From NCBI GenBank assembly GCA_014529385.2, contig CM043962.1, positions 43,711,598 to 43,775,597 on the forward strand: a DNA stretch of 64,000 nt. Reading direction: 5' to 3'. The notes under the pieces are model-generated. The model did not search any database. It was not told where the DNA came from and saw nothing but the letters and a program-made list of their open reading frames with translations. Position numbers and translations under genes: made by a program. Source of the stretch: Adiantum capillus-veneris (lineage: Eukaryota; Streptophyta; Polypodiopsida; Polypodiales; Pteridaceae). Each line of letters opens with the position of its first letter. Positions within the stretch are counted from its first letter, which is position 1. Shown here piece after piece: positions 1-8,749 of this stretch.

Positions 1-867
1 TAATTCTATCGCTTTAACTACCGCTGGACCATCATAGACTCCACTGCTTCCATTGGTAGGTATTCGTTGGGCTTTGTCATACACAACCTTTCGCTCCCCT
101 GTGGTATAAGATTTAAAATGTTCAGGAGCCGTATGTAAGTCAGCAGGCTCTTGTCCTGACGGAGACCTTTCTTTTAGTTCTGCCTCCTTTTGTTGTTGTG
201 CTAACTCTCGGTTTTGACGTCTTCTTATAGTTCGACTCAATTTCGGCTCTGTAACCTCCAATTGAGCGAGGTCAATGGGTCGCGGGCTGCACCACATGAC
301 ACTCTGGAGATGTTCACCCCAATTGTCTACTAGCTTTCGATGAGCATCACATGCCCCTAGATAGCTAAGCCATTCTACAGTAGATCTTTCCTTGTTTATC
401 CTAGCTCTCACATTTGCTCGATATCATCGTCTCTTATATGACCTTTGTTTCTTGTTAAGGTTTTGATTTTGGTAAATGTTTGAACTTGAATCGCTTGTAT
501 CTTCTTCACTCTCATATAAATTACCATAGATGGTCGTACTAGACCTTGAGTGTTCAGTTTCTATACTTGGCTCACTCAATGTTTCTTCAGGTTCTGAATC
601 CATTTCTTCCTGAGATTCCGTTTCCGATGTGTATTGGCTTGAAGCCTTTGAGGAATCATCAGTTTCACTCTCAGGTAGGTGTGCCTCTTTCTTATCATCG
701 GATGTTACATGCGCTACACCTAACATGTTTACTGGTGCAATGTGTGGTATCTCTCCCCCATCTGGTGTTACCCAAGTTGTTCCTCTAGCTCCCCATGTAT
801 CTATAGTTACCGCTAGGTGTACCCAATCGACATTGTCTGACTCAACCATTCCGGGTAGGATATCCAT
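1..867 (-). pseudogene. RT1 acidic region downstream of protease, continues off the window
   Basis: A 147-residue stretch (867-424) rich in Asp, Glu and Ser is followed in the same frame, after one TGA at 426-424, by a further open charged stretch that runs to the window edge. It is in register with the protease ORF (1878-1012), so it is probably the spacer between protease and reverse transcriptase. I recognise no domain. It could also be an N-terminal extension of pol. Confidence 0.5.
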
Positions 868-1011
868 ATAAGGAGAGTTCTCCCCAATATCCGTGTCTTC
901 GTTACACGTGTAACAATACTGTAATGGAGCTGAGTGAATTGTTGTGTCTGATCGATTATCAATGATGAATTTATTTCCTAGAGGATGCGTTCGACCACTT
1001 AAAAGATCAAC

Positions 1012-1878
1012 TCAAATGACAGAGTCTTGGAACTGTAAGTAGACGTGGTTTTTGGACCAGTCATGCACCATTTTTGCTTCCCTCATGAATGGGTGCCCTA
1101 AGATCATCTCAAATGACATAGGATGCTTGGAAAAATCCATAACAATGAAAGTCTGCCTTACCTTGTGTCCCAAGACCTTGATCCTGAGATCCTTTAGCAT
1201 TCCAATAGGCGTAACAATAGATCCATTAGCCATTTTTACCACTACGCTTGTGGCTTCAAGGTGAGGTCGCCCCATAGACTCCCAACAACTCTTTGTCACC
1301 ATGCTGACTCCCGCACCACCATCAAGGACCCCCTTTACAATTAATCCTTTAGTAGTGATTGGTAGAATAGCATTAGATTCATCACCTTCAAAGTATTGCC
1401 CCAACTTGTTAACGGGTACTTCAATTACAGATTCATGTCCCGCTAGGTCAGATGGTGGTGCTAAATGTTCCTCATCATTCATTACCGAGTCAGGTTTGTT
1501 CATATGTGCAAACTGTGGTAATCCGGCCTGTAATTCTCCATTGAGGAAGGCTCGAAGAGCTAAGACTAGCTCGGGGTCTTTATATAGTTTGGACATGATG
1601 GTGGTTCTAACTTCTGAAGACATGAAATCCATCAATTTGGAAACATTTAATGGCATCTTGTGGGACGTAGGACCCTGACAAGAGAATGGTGAAGATGGAA
1701 TCTCCACTTCCTCAAGGGGGTCGGGCATTCCCTCATTGAACATTCTCTCTAGTAGGAAAGGTATGTGTTCACTTTCAGATGTCCTACCCTCACTCTCTTC
1801 CCAAATGATAATGGGTATAACTAACGGCCTGTAGTTCTTGTGAGGTTGAACTTGTGTGGGAAACACTGTGTCCGACAT
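1012..1878 (-). pseudogene. RT1 retropepsin-like aspartic protease region
   Basis: The ORF (288 aa from the ATG at 1878) carries the retropepsin pattern: a catalytic loop DGGAGVSMV near residue 187, then a hydrophobic stretch and a second motif MILGHPFM near residue 260. DGG in place of D(S/T)G is common in plant Ty3 elements. The N-terminal 180 residues are an unassigned linker. It shares a frame with the zinc-knuckle ORF just upstream and is separated from it by one stop (1896-1894) and 15 bases. This is either a nonsense mutation or a read-through site, and the sequence alone cannot tell which. Confidence 0.75.
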
Positions 1879-1893
1879 CTGGATATGTTTGGG

Positions 1894-2883
1894 TTAAGGT
1901 TCTAATGTTCGTTGAGTTTCTTCTACCAAACCCCTCAGTTGTTGGACTCGTTCAATTTCCACTGTTGGGTTTGGATAGGTTCCAATCTTTCTCTTGCAAT
2001 CCTCATTTTTTGCCTCTTGTGGCTTATCTTGGGGGTTCGCAACTGGGTGGTTTAACTTTGAATACTCTTTTGGTGTTCGTCGTAATTCCCTCTCGTGATC
2101 CTCCTCACTGGCTTTTTCCTTTGTAGTAATAGTTTTGGTCTCCGTGGTCTCTATCGAATCTGAGTCATCCTCAAGGTCATTCATATACACGGGATCCTCT
2201 CCTGTCCCTATATTAGTCTTTGAACTAGGTTTTGAGCTAGAAGCATTAAGGGATTTCTTTCTTCGTGTTTTCTTCTTTCTCGCTCGGCCAATGGATGCAG
2301 CATCTCTCTCTTCGAGGATGTAATTTTGCTTTTGGAGCATCGACCGTGTGAGTGCATTCACTGGTGCTATGTTTATAGTTGGTGGTGTCCCATCAACAAT
2401 CTCTATTAAGTTCAATGGTGTGATTTTCGGCGCGTTTGGATTGTTAGGACACTGTGCGATCAAATGATCTATGCCACAACGATTACAAATGAGTATTGGC
2501 ATTGCCAATGCACTCCCTTGACTTGTTTGCATTAGTGCAGCATTCTTTTGCATTCTAATGGGGCACTCAGCTACTCGATGTGGTCCACCACATTCGTAGC
2601 ACTGAAGAGGTGGTCTCCTGGCAAAACTTTTAATGTTTTGGCCTCTTGCTGCTAGCGCAGTAGCTTGATATACCGGTTTGATTTGTCCCCAATGGTCTTC
2701 CATATAGTACATGGGACACTCCTCAAGCATGTCGACTCCATAGGTGATACTAGAGTCTATGTCCTCTTCGCAATCTGCATAAGTACTAGATGACTCGCAA
2801 CCTATTTGGTTCATAGGTGTAACTCTTGGATGAGGGGGTTGCGGTCCTAGCACTGGAGGTGGCAATGGTGGTTTGGACCACAT
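1894..2883 (-). pseudogene. RT1 gag C-terminal part with two zinc knuckles and basic-acidic linker
   Basis: Residues about 90-150 hold two zinc-knuckle motifs, CYECGGPHRVAEC and CNRCGIDHLIAQC, both CX2CX4HX4C-like nucleic-acid-binding modules of Gag nucleocapsid. The C-terminal half is charged, with a Lys/Arg cluster near residue 210 and Thr/Glu-rich sequence after it. The ORF overlaps the preceding one (2786-3382) by about 100 bases in another frame and is in register with the main gag frame. The short out-of-frame section between them is best explained by a pair of compensating indels. Confidence 0.68.
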
Positions 2884-3382
2884 TTTGGGTTCTAGGGACC
2901 ATGTGCTGTAATGGCAACTGTTGCTCCATGGATGGGGTAGGCATCAATGCAGGAACTCGAGGTGAGTCTACCCAAGCTATAGGCGGTCTATTTTCCATGA
3001 TGCGTTTAAGCATTAGGCAATCCTTTGCTTGATGGCCATACCTACCACACGCGTTACAAGTCCCGTTAAACTTTACTCTGAAAGTAGGGCATTCACTCGT
3101 AGTATGTGGGCCCAAGCAAATTGAGCACCATTGTTGCTCCCTTCTTGGATACATATGAGTGTTTTGTGGAGCACGATTACCCCTAAGGCTTTCTTGGATG
3201 GCCTTGGTGAGATCTGCCAAAGTCATCTCAGATATCGTTTGCTCTTTCACGATTGGCTTTATCTTCATTGGCTCATGCCCTGACGCTTGTGAGCTACTAG
3301 ACTTCGGCTCGGCGGACACTCTTTCTCCTGCAATCATTAAATTATCCTCCAATTGGATTGCATTCATGGTGACTGCTCCCAA
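2786..3382 (-). pseudogene. RT1 gag section with two further zinc knuckles, out of frame
   Basis: This 198-residue frame continues gag directly after capsid but is shifted by one base relative to it. It contains CSICLGPHTTSEC and CNACGRYGHQAKDC around residues 78-115, so the whole element encodes four zinc knuckles in two pairs, more than the usual one to three. In the overlap with gag (3364-3382) I see no slippery heptamer, so programmed frameshifting is not supported. Indel damage is the simpler reading. Confidence 0.65.
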
Positions 3383-5493
3383 GTAGTGATACCTCTAATG
3401 ACTAGGCCATTATAGATACTTTCATGTCGTAGTCCCCTAATGAATCTATCGAGCAATTGGTTGTTGTTGAATCGCTCGTTTGGATTGCATCGAGAATTCA
3501 AATTCTTTAGGCGACTAATGAAGTCTCTCACGGATTCACCTTCTTCTCGTTGGGCTTTCTGGAGCTGAGAGGCTACACCCCAAAGTACTCCCTCTCGTAT
3601 GTATTCTTTTAAGAACAGTCTCCTAAGAGTAGAGTAGATCGTTTTCTCTTCTACTCTTAAGGTTCTATACCAATCTCCAGCCTTTCCGCTTAGGGTCAAA
3701 CTCAAAGCCTTACACTTATGTAGCTCATTGTGCTCTTCCAAGGAATCGCACACATGTTCAAAGACTTCCATATGCTTTCTAGCATCTCCGTCTCCATTGA
3801 ATTTCTGTGTGAGCTTAGCTACTTGAACTGCCTTGCTCCTAGGCTCTCTATCAGGTGCACTACGCATGTTTTCTGCAATAGAGCGACCGATAGTTTGAGC
3901 AAATGCTGCCAAATCTCCTATTTGAGCAGGTATAATGGGTGTATGTGCTCCTGGAACCACATGTGAGATGGGAGTTGGCCTTGGCCTTGGCATACGCGCG
4001 GCTCTTGGGTCCCATATTTTGTATGGTGGTGTACCAGACGGTGGTCCAAAGTTTACAGGCGTGGCCCTAGGCATAGGGGGTGCCTGATATGGCATGTTAT
4101 TATTAAATGGCATGGCTCCACTTGTATAAGAGCTTGGATAATTCCATTGTGGATTGTAAGCTCTTGGAATAATCGGAGGTGTGGGAGCTACATGAGGCTG
4201 AGGTACGACAAGTGCACATGATTGATACATACATGTAGGTATAGTTGGGGGCACTGTGCTACTAGGCATCGTCACAGTGTTAACAAATGAACTCCATGGT
4301 GTACTTCTTGTCATGCTCACCACTGGGATATGCATGGTAGCCGTAGTGTCATTAAGAGAAAGATGAGCTAGATCTGGGAAGGTAAAGCTGCCACTTGTGG
4401 GCTCAGATTGTACCGAGGCTCCTGGCGAAACAACATATGGAGGATCAATGGGGCTCACTGAGGGAGTCTCCATTTGTGATAGGGTTGGTTGGTTGGCCTT
4501 TCCCGTATCCAAGAATCTCATTAGGCCTGTTGAAGGCATGTTGATCCCTGTGTTCTGTCTTTCTAACTCGACAATCCTATGGAGGACATCACAGACTTTC
4601 TGTTGTTGCTCATCTATGCTAGTAGCACCCGATGTGGATTGTAGAACATCTAACCAACCCACATGATAGGTGTATCCTGTGTACCGATCAGTTAAAGCTT
4701 CTGCTTGTAGGTCATACTCCCAATTTTTGTTTAGGAATATCCCATCTAGGCCTGGCGTGCTGGAGGTTTTCCTTGAAGTGGAAGCATTATTGCTCCCCAT
4801 AGCTTGCCCCTCCGTGACTGCTACCTTGGGAGCACTCGGTTGCTCGGCTGGCATGATTGTTGTCATAGGAGCCTTTGCTTTCAGGGCTCGACTTTGTTCT
4901 AGCCCTCGTAGGTTCTCAATTTCCCTCTCCCTTGTTGCTTGCATATAGCGTTCGATCTCTTGTACTTCGGCAAGACTCCTACCATCGGGTAGTAAAACCT
5001 CAGAGGGAGATAGTCCTAAAGGATCAGGAGGTGCAGTGGATGGAACATTCACATGCACACTCTCAAGAAGCATAGAGTCTATTTTAGGCATGAATGACGA
5101 ATTTACTTCCCCACTCCCTTCATTTATTTCATTAACCGCATGTTCGGAGCGAGTAGCTCTACTAAGGGTCTCTTTTAAGCGGCTAAACACGCTGGACCCG
5201 GGCCGTGGGTCCATGGCATGCATGTCTTGACTTGAACTATCAGGGTTTGGTGTAGGATACCCCTCCATGACTTCGTAGTCAGAGGAAGAATCACTAGACG
5301 CGATATGAGGATCTTGGGTCGCGCTACCTTGAGTCCCGGCCGAAGGTCCAGAACCTAGGGTGGAGGAATAATGGGTGCCCGCGTAAATGGAGGCACTACC
5401 AATATGCTCGTGCTCTAACACTCGTCTAGAGCGTAGGTTCATATGAATTCGACACTCTAAGCGCGTTGGTGAGTGCCCGTGAAGGCCGCTCAC
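3364..5493 (-). CDS. RT1 Gag polyprotein (capsid domain)
   Basis: This 709-residue ORF is the longest retroelement ORF in the window. Residues 1-450 are low-complexity Ser/Pro/Thr-rich sequence. Residues about 560-700 match the retrotransposon gag capsid pattern: KFNGDGDARKHMEVFEHV, then AGDWYRTL, an F-rich segment, and a helix ending in VRDFISRLKNLNSRCNP. Gag packages element RNA in virus-like particles in the cytoplasm. The ATG at 5493 follows an 800-bp leader after the primer binding site. The ORF ends where the next zinc-knuckle ORF begins in a shifted frame, so the natural Gag was probably longer. Confidence 0.78.
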   Translation of the reverse strand: MSGLHGHSPTRLECRIHMNLRSRRVLEHEHIGSASIYAGTHYSSTLGSGPSAGTQGSATQDPHIASSDSSSDYEVMEGYPTPNPDSSSQDMHAMDPRPGSSVFSRLKETLSRATRSEHAVNEINEGSGEVNSSFMPKIDSMLLESVHVNVPSTAPPDPLGLSPSEVLLPDGRSLAEVQEIERYMQATREREIENLRGLEQSRALKAKAPMTTIMPAEQPSAPKVAVTEGQAMGSNNASTSRKTSSTPGLDGIFLNKNWEYDLQAEALTDRYTGYTYHVGWLDVLQSTSGATSIDEQQQKVCDVLHRIVELERQNTGINMPSTGLMRFLDTGKANQPTLSQMETPSVSPIDPPYVVSPGASVQSEPTSGSFTFPDLAHLSLNDTTATMHIPVVSMTRSTPWSSFVNTVTMPSSTVPPTIPTCMYQSCALVVPQPHVAPTPPIIPRAYNPQWNYPSSYTSGAMPFNNNMPYQAPPMPRATPVNFGPPSGTPPYKIWDPRAARMPRPRPTPISHVVPGAHTPIIPAQIGDLAAFAQTIGRSIAENMRSAPDREPRSKAVQVAKLTQKFNGDGDARKHMEVFEHVCDSLEEHNELHKCKALSLTLSGKAGDWYRTLRVEEKTIYSTLRRLFLKEYIREGVLWGVASQLQKAQREEGESVRDFISRLKNLNSRCNPNERFNNNQLLDRFIRGLRHESIYNGLVIRGITTWEQSP

Positions 5494-6301
5494 TTAGTTT
5501 TTTTTTTTTTTTTATAATGTGTTTATAACCCAAGTTTTTCGTTATTCTTGGTTATTTTTTGCAACCCAGCCACAAAATATGGCGTCTAATAGCTCAAGAC
5601 GAGCGTTTTGGTTAAAGAAACGTGCCGTGCTTTACAGCTCCCTATTCGGCTACGTGAAGCCCTCGAAATCCTAAAAATAGTCTTTATAGTCCTCGAAATC
5701 CTAAAAATAGTTTTTAAATATAAAAAGGTGTATAAACTATATTTTAAAACTGAGGACTGAGGTCTGGGTTTGGGCTTGAGCTTGGGGAATGATCCCCAGC
5801 CCGATTCTTCTTTTTAAAATAATTTTTTTTAAAGAATAAAAAAAAAAAAAAAAGTCGCCGCGGCTGCGTCGCGCGTGCGCGCGCACACACACTTAACCTA
5901 CACCTAACTTATCTACCTACAGCTAATAGAGATACTGCCACACACACTCTAACACTGTTTACACAGTACTACAGTAGCTAACAGATCTACAAAACTAACC
6001 TTACAGAACTAACATTGAACCTTACAGAACTAACATTCCATAGCTAATACCTTAATTCTAACAGTACATTGCTAATACCTTAATTCTAACAGTACATTGC
6101 AAAAAAATTGTAACTCCTTCTTTACAGAAAATAAAAAAGACAGTACAGTGTAACAAAAATCTTCTCCACACAACCACACACCTTCCTTCTTCACAAATCC
6201 TTCTCCACACAACCACACACCTTCCTTCTTCACAAATCCTTCAATTGAAATTGCATCACAAGAAAGCGTAAAGTGCTTAACCGAGCTTAGCGTAGGGCAT
6301 T
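5494..6301 (-). other. RT1 untranslated leader with short tandem duplications
   Basis: Non-coding sequence between the primer binding site and gag. It holds homopolymer A/T runs (5497-5512, 5838-5854), a CA-rich stretch near 5883-5892, and several short duplications: AGTCCTCGAAATCC-type repeats near 5655-5710, TACCTTAATTCTAACAGTAC repeats near 6048-6098, and an exact 39-bp tandem repeat (6161-6199 and 6200-6238). No ORF of note. Confidence 0.6.
6161..6238. repeat. 39-bp direct tandem repeat, two copies, in RT1 leader
   Basis: Both copies begin CTTCTCCACACAACCACACA and end TTCACAAATC. They appear identical by eye and directly adjacent, as expected from replication or reverse-transcription slippage. 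Confidence 0.85.
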
Positions 6302-6319
6302 TCCCCGCCAGCGGCGCCA
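6302..6319 (-). other. RT1 primer binding site resembling tRNA-Asp 3' end
   Basis: On the minus strand the sequence is TGGCGCCGCTGGCGGGGA, four bases inside the LTR end. The plant tRNA-Asp(GTC) complement commonly used by Ty3 elements is TGGCGCCGTTGCCGGGGA as I recall it, giving 16 of 18 matches. Position and match support first-strand priming by tRNA-Asp. Confidence 0.75.
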
Positions 6320-6323
6320 AAAA

Positions 6324-6920
6324 TGTGCGCTCCTTGCCGCACTATCGAAGCAAAGGACTTGCTGATACACCGTGTGCGAGCCACAAATGGCTCCAAGCAC
6401 ACAACAAGCCTAAACTAGCAAGCTCAAGAGAGCAAAGGGTGTGTCACTCACCGCTCTACGCTCGCCTTCGTGGTGGATTCCTCGCCGTGATGAAGAAGAA
6501 GCTGCAGTCGTGCCGTGCTCAACCGCCTCGCCGCCGTCGTGCCTTCGTAATGCTCGATCGCACACACACTCTCCCTCTCTCTCTCTCACACACACATACA
6601 CACACACACACAAGGAGGTGAAGAAGAAGAAGATGGAGATGGAGATGGAGATGGAGCAAGAGCACTCTTCTATTGCACACATGAGAGAATGAATGAATTT
6701 TAGGTTTAGTTGGCTTTTATATGAGCTCACCCCATTCACACTTGGGCGCCCATCCTTAGCCAACTAATCCCTTGAATGTCCCAGTTAGAGTGCGCCTCTC
6801 ATCGGTGGTCACTCTTACCCTTTTCCTATTGGTCCGACAAGCCCGGTACCTGACTCTACCAAATACATATTACACATCCGTCGTAGGTGATGGGGTGTCC
6901 GTGAGCCGTGAGGGTTAACA
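6324..6920 (-). repeat. RT1 5' long terminal repeat, 597 bp
   Basis: On the minus strand it begins TGTTAACCC and ends GAGCGCACA, the expected TG...CA, and is followed by TTTT and the primer binding site. It carries a TATA box (6714-6721), CT/CA microsatellites (6560-6612) and short GAGATG repeats (about 6630-6655). The right border coincides with the point where the LINE-A reverse transcriptase reading frame breaks, which fixes it well. The matching 3' LTR lies outside the window, so the pair and the target duplication cannot be checked. Confidence 0.75.
6714..6721 (-). promoter_or_regulatory. TATA box in RT1 LTR
   Basis: TATAAAAG on the minus strand, about 200 bases into the LTR from its 5' end, well placed to start element transcription. 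Confidence 0.55.
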
Positions 6921-7701
6921 CCCCAATAGTGGAGTGAATCGGTGTGGTTAGACCCTCTGAGGTGTGTACCTGCCCCACTACTGACTTGTATAATGCCATG
7001 ACCCCCCAAATGAGCTCTGTGGGTACTCCCATCTGCTGTAATCTGCGCATCAATCTAGCTCTAGGCACTGTGTCAAATGTTTTGCGGAAATCCACAAAGC
7101 TACAATTGATCCGTCTCCCACGCGATCTACCCTCCTCAATGATGGCTCTGAGTGTCAAGATATGGTCAAGAGTAGAAAAACCCCTCCTGAACCCTGCCTG
7201 CCCGGCTGCGCGTATCCCCTCTCTCTCTGCCCATCTACTCAGCTGCTGCTCAAGAATAGATGCGTACAACCGTGCCAATGTGTGTCCAATCATGATAGTG
7301 CGATAATTCCCAGGCTCCATAGTGTCTCCCGACTTGAAGATAGGTACAATAGTAGATAGGCTCCAAGTATCAGGCAAGCCCTCACACATGGCACGATTAA
7401 ACATCACTGCTAGAAGCTCTGCTAGTAGATCTTTGGCATGCGTGAAATGCTCAGCCACTAAACCATCGTGATCGTATGCTCTCCTAGTCCTCATCCTGTC
7501 AATGGCCTTCCTCACCATCTCCGCGGTGAAAAAAGCACATGTGTGTGGGCATGGATCGGGAGGGTCGGGAAGGGGGGGCTGCTCAGGAATTGTGTACAGA
7601 GATGATGCGTACTGGCCCCAGTCCTCTGTAGAAGTGATGGCGGGGGGGGGGGGAGAGTGCTCCTGAAAGAGCCGCCATGCCTCACATGAGTCTTGACTCA
7701 A
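6915..7701 (-). pseudogene. LINE-A reverse transcriptase, N-terminal half, truncated by RT1
   Basis: Recognisable RT blocks: fingers segment with IVPIFKSGDTMEPGNYR, block 2 with GQAGFRRGFSTLDHI, and palm motif A region SFVDFRKTFDTVPR, in which FVDF supplies the first catalytic Asp. The protein then reaches STIGV, just where the conserved GxxQG(C)PLSP block should follow, and changes into unrelated LTR sequence. The catalytic YADD motif is therefore missing from this copy. Confidence 0.82.
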
Positions 7702-8383
7702 GAATAGCTGATATAGATCCTGCTATAGCCGAGCCAAAAATGCCCTCTTCTTCCACCGCACTAGGCGTCGGAAGTCAATCTGTGACTGTCTGTGAGTGAT
7801 GTCCCCCAAAAGCACCTCCCTCTGAAGTCTAGCTCTAGTGTCCTGGCATTCCTCATCATACCAACTGTTCTGGGGCATGCTCCCCGAATGGCGTCTCTAC
7901 TCAGGCTAGGTATGTGGGTATGCCTCTGCTGCCGCATCATGTAGTGTCTGTGTCAATATAGTAGTAAGCTCTTCCAGAGGTCGCCCTGGCTCCTCTGTGC
8001 ATAGGCATCTGTAGATCCCATCTATGTATACAGAGTCTGTCTCCCGCGTGAAGGTGTAGCGAGTAGGGGCTGCTGTCCGTAGCTTGTGTGCTACACTAAA
8101 CTGAAAAGAGATGGTCATTGACACAAGAGCATGATCCACTGCCACACCAACAGGTTTGGGTCCAACCGTGAGATGATGATGTCACCATCTCTAGAGAACT
8201 CCCATATGTCATCATCCAAAATAGAGAAAGGGGACTGTCCTCTGGGTGGTGCATACATTGACGTGCTCGGGGGAAAGTAGCAAATAACAACGTAAAGATA
8301 TCTCTGTGTCTCTGCTCTCAGTTTCACCCACATGTACCTAGCTTGCTCATCTCTGCAGGCTATATGTATCAATGGCTTGCAAC

Positions 8384-8385
<2 letters not shown>
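6921..8385 (-). mobile_element. LINE-A: non-LTR retrotransposon fragment (endonuclease and RT parts)
   Basis: The minus strand carries endonuclease-like sequence (8372-7906) and then reverse transcriptase motifs (7701-6921), the order of an ORF2. Its 5' end stops near a GA microsatellite and its 3' half is removed by the RT1 LTR at 6920/6921. The reading frame is broken between the two domains. The RT wording is unlike that of the other LINEs in the window, so it is a separate family. Confidence 0.8.
7906..8372 (-). pseudogene. LINE-A endonuclease-domain remnant
   Basis: Two short frames on the minus strand. The first (8372-8115) has YLYVVICYFPPSTS followed by a degenerate GDII-type motif, as in apurinic-like endonucleases of LINE ORF2. 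The second (8145-7906) begins with a DHALVSMTI-like block, the usual end of that domain. The frame shifts between them. Confidence 0.62.

Positions 8386-8428
<43 letters not shown>
8386..8428. repeat. GA microsatellite
   Basis: About 20 GA units with one AA interruption, then a GTGTGAGT-rich tail. It separates LINE-A from the PPR gene. Confidence 0.9.
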
Positions 8429-8429
<1 letters not shown>

Positions 8430-8749
8430 TGTGGGAGTGAGTGTGAGTGTAAGATTGGCCAGTGCAAAGTTCTATTAAAGCTTGCTGGTAAGAGCGAGCG
8501 GGACCGCCGTAGGCTGGTCACGTGAGCTCGTATAAGTATAACCCACATTCATACAAGTTCTGTAACTCTTGGCTCTGGCGGCTTGCACGTTGTCCATTCA
8601 CAGCATACGATCACAGGAATTCACGACTTATTTACTCCTCCTTAGCTGATGTATTTTTCCTGCGTCAGAACCTTCTGCTTGAACATTGCAGATCAAATGA
8701 TGCTACCCCATTGGACTTGTTGGCATTATTGCTTTGTACGCAGGAAAGC

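Larger units (their letters stand above)
1..6920 (-). mobile_element. RT1: Ty3/gypsy-like LTR retrotransposon, 5' part (LTR, leader, gag, protease)
   Basis: Read on the minus strand the order is LTR, primer binding site, about 800-bp leader, gag, CCHC zinc knuckles and aspartic protease, running off the left edge before any reverse transcriptase. The order fits a Ty3/gypsy element. The coding part uses mostly one frame (ORFs ending at 3364, 1894, 1012 and 424 are all in register) but has in-frame stops and one out-of-frame stretch, so this copy looks inactive. The 5' LTR ends abruptly inside a LINE reverse transcriptase ORF, so RT1 inserted after LINE-A. Lineage beyond Ty3-like cannot be set because RT and integrase lie outside the window. 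Confidence 0.82.

Noticed and set aside
3364-3382. Programmed -1 frameshift between gag and the zinc-knuckle frame of RT1
   Set aside because: No slippery heptamer is seen in the overlap, and the frame returns later, which fits compensating indels better.
8522-8749. GTG start extending the PPR protein by 76 residues
   Set aside because: GTG is not a usual start in plant nuclear genes. The stretch is open but may be 5' untranslated sequence or part of an upstream-spliced exon, so ATG 8750 was used.
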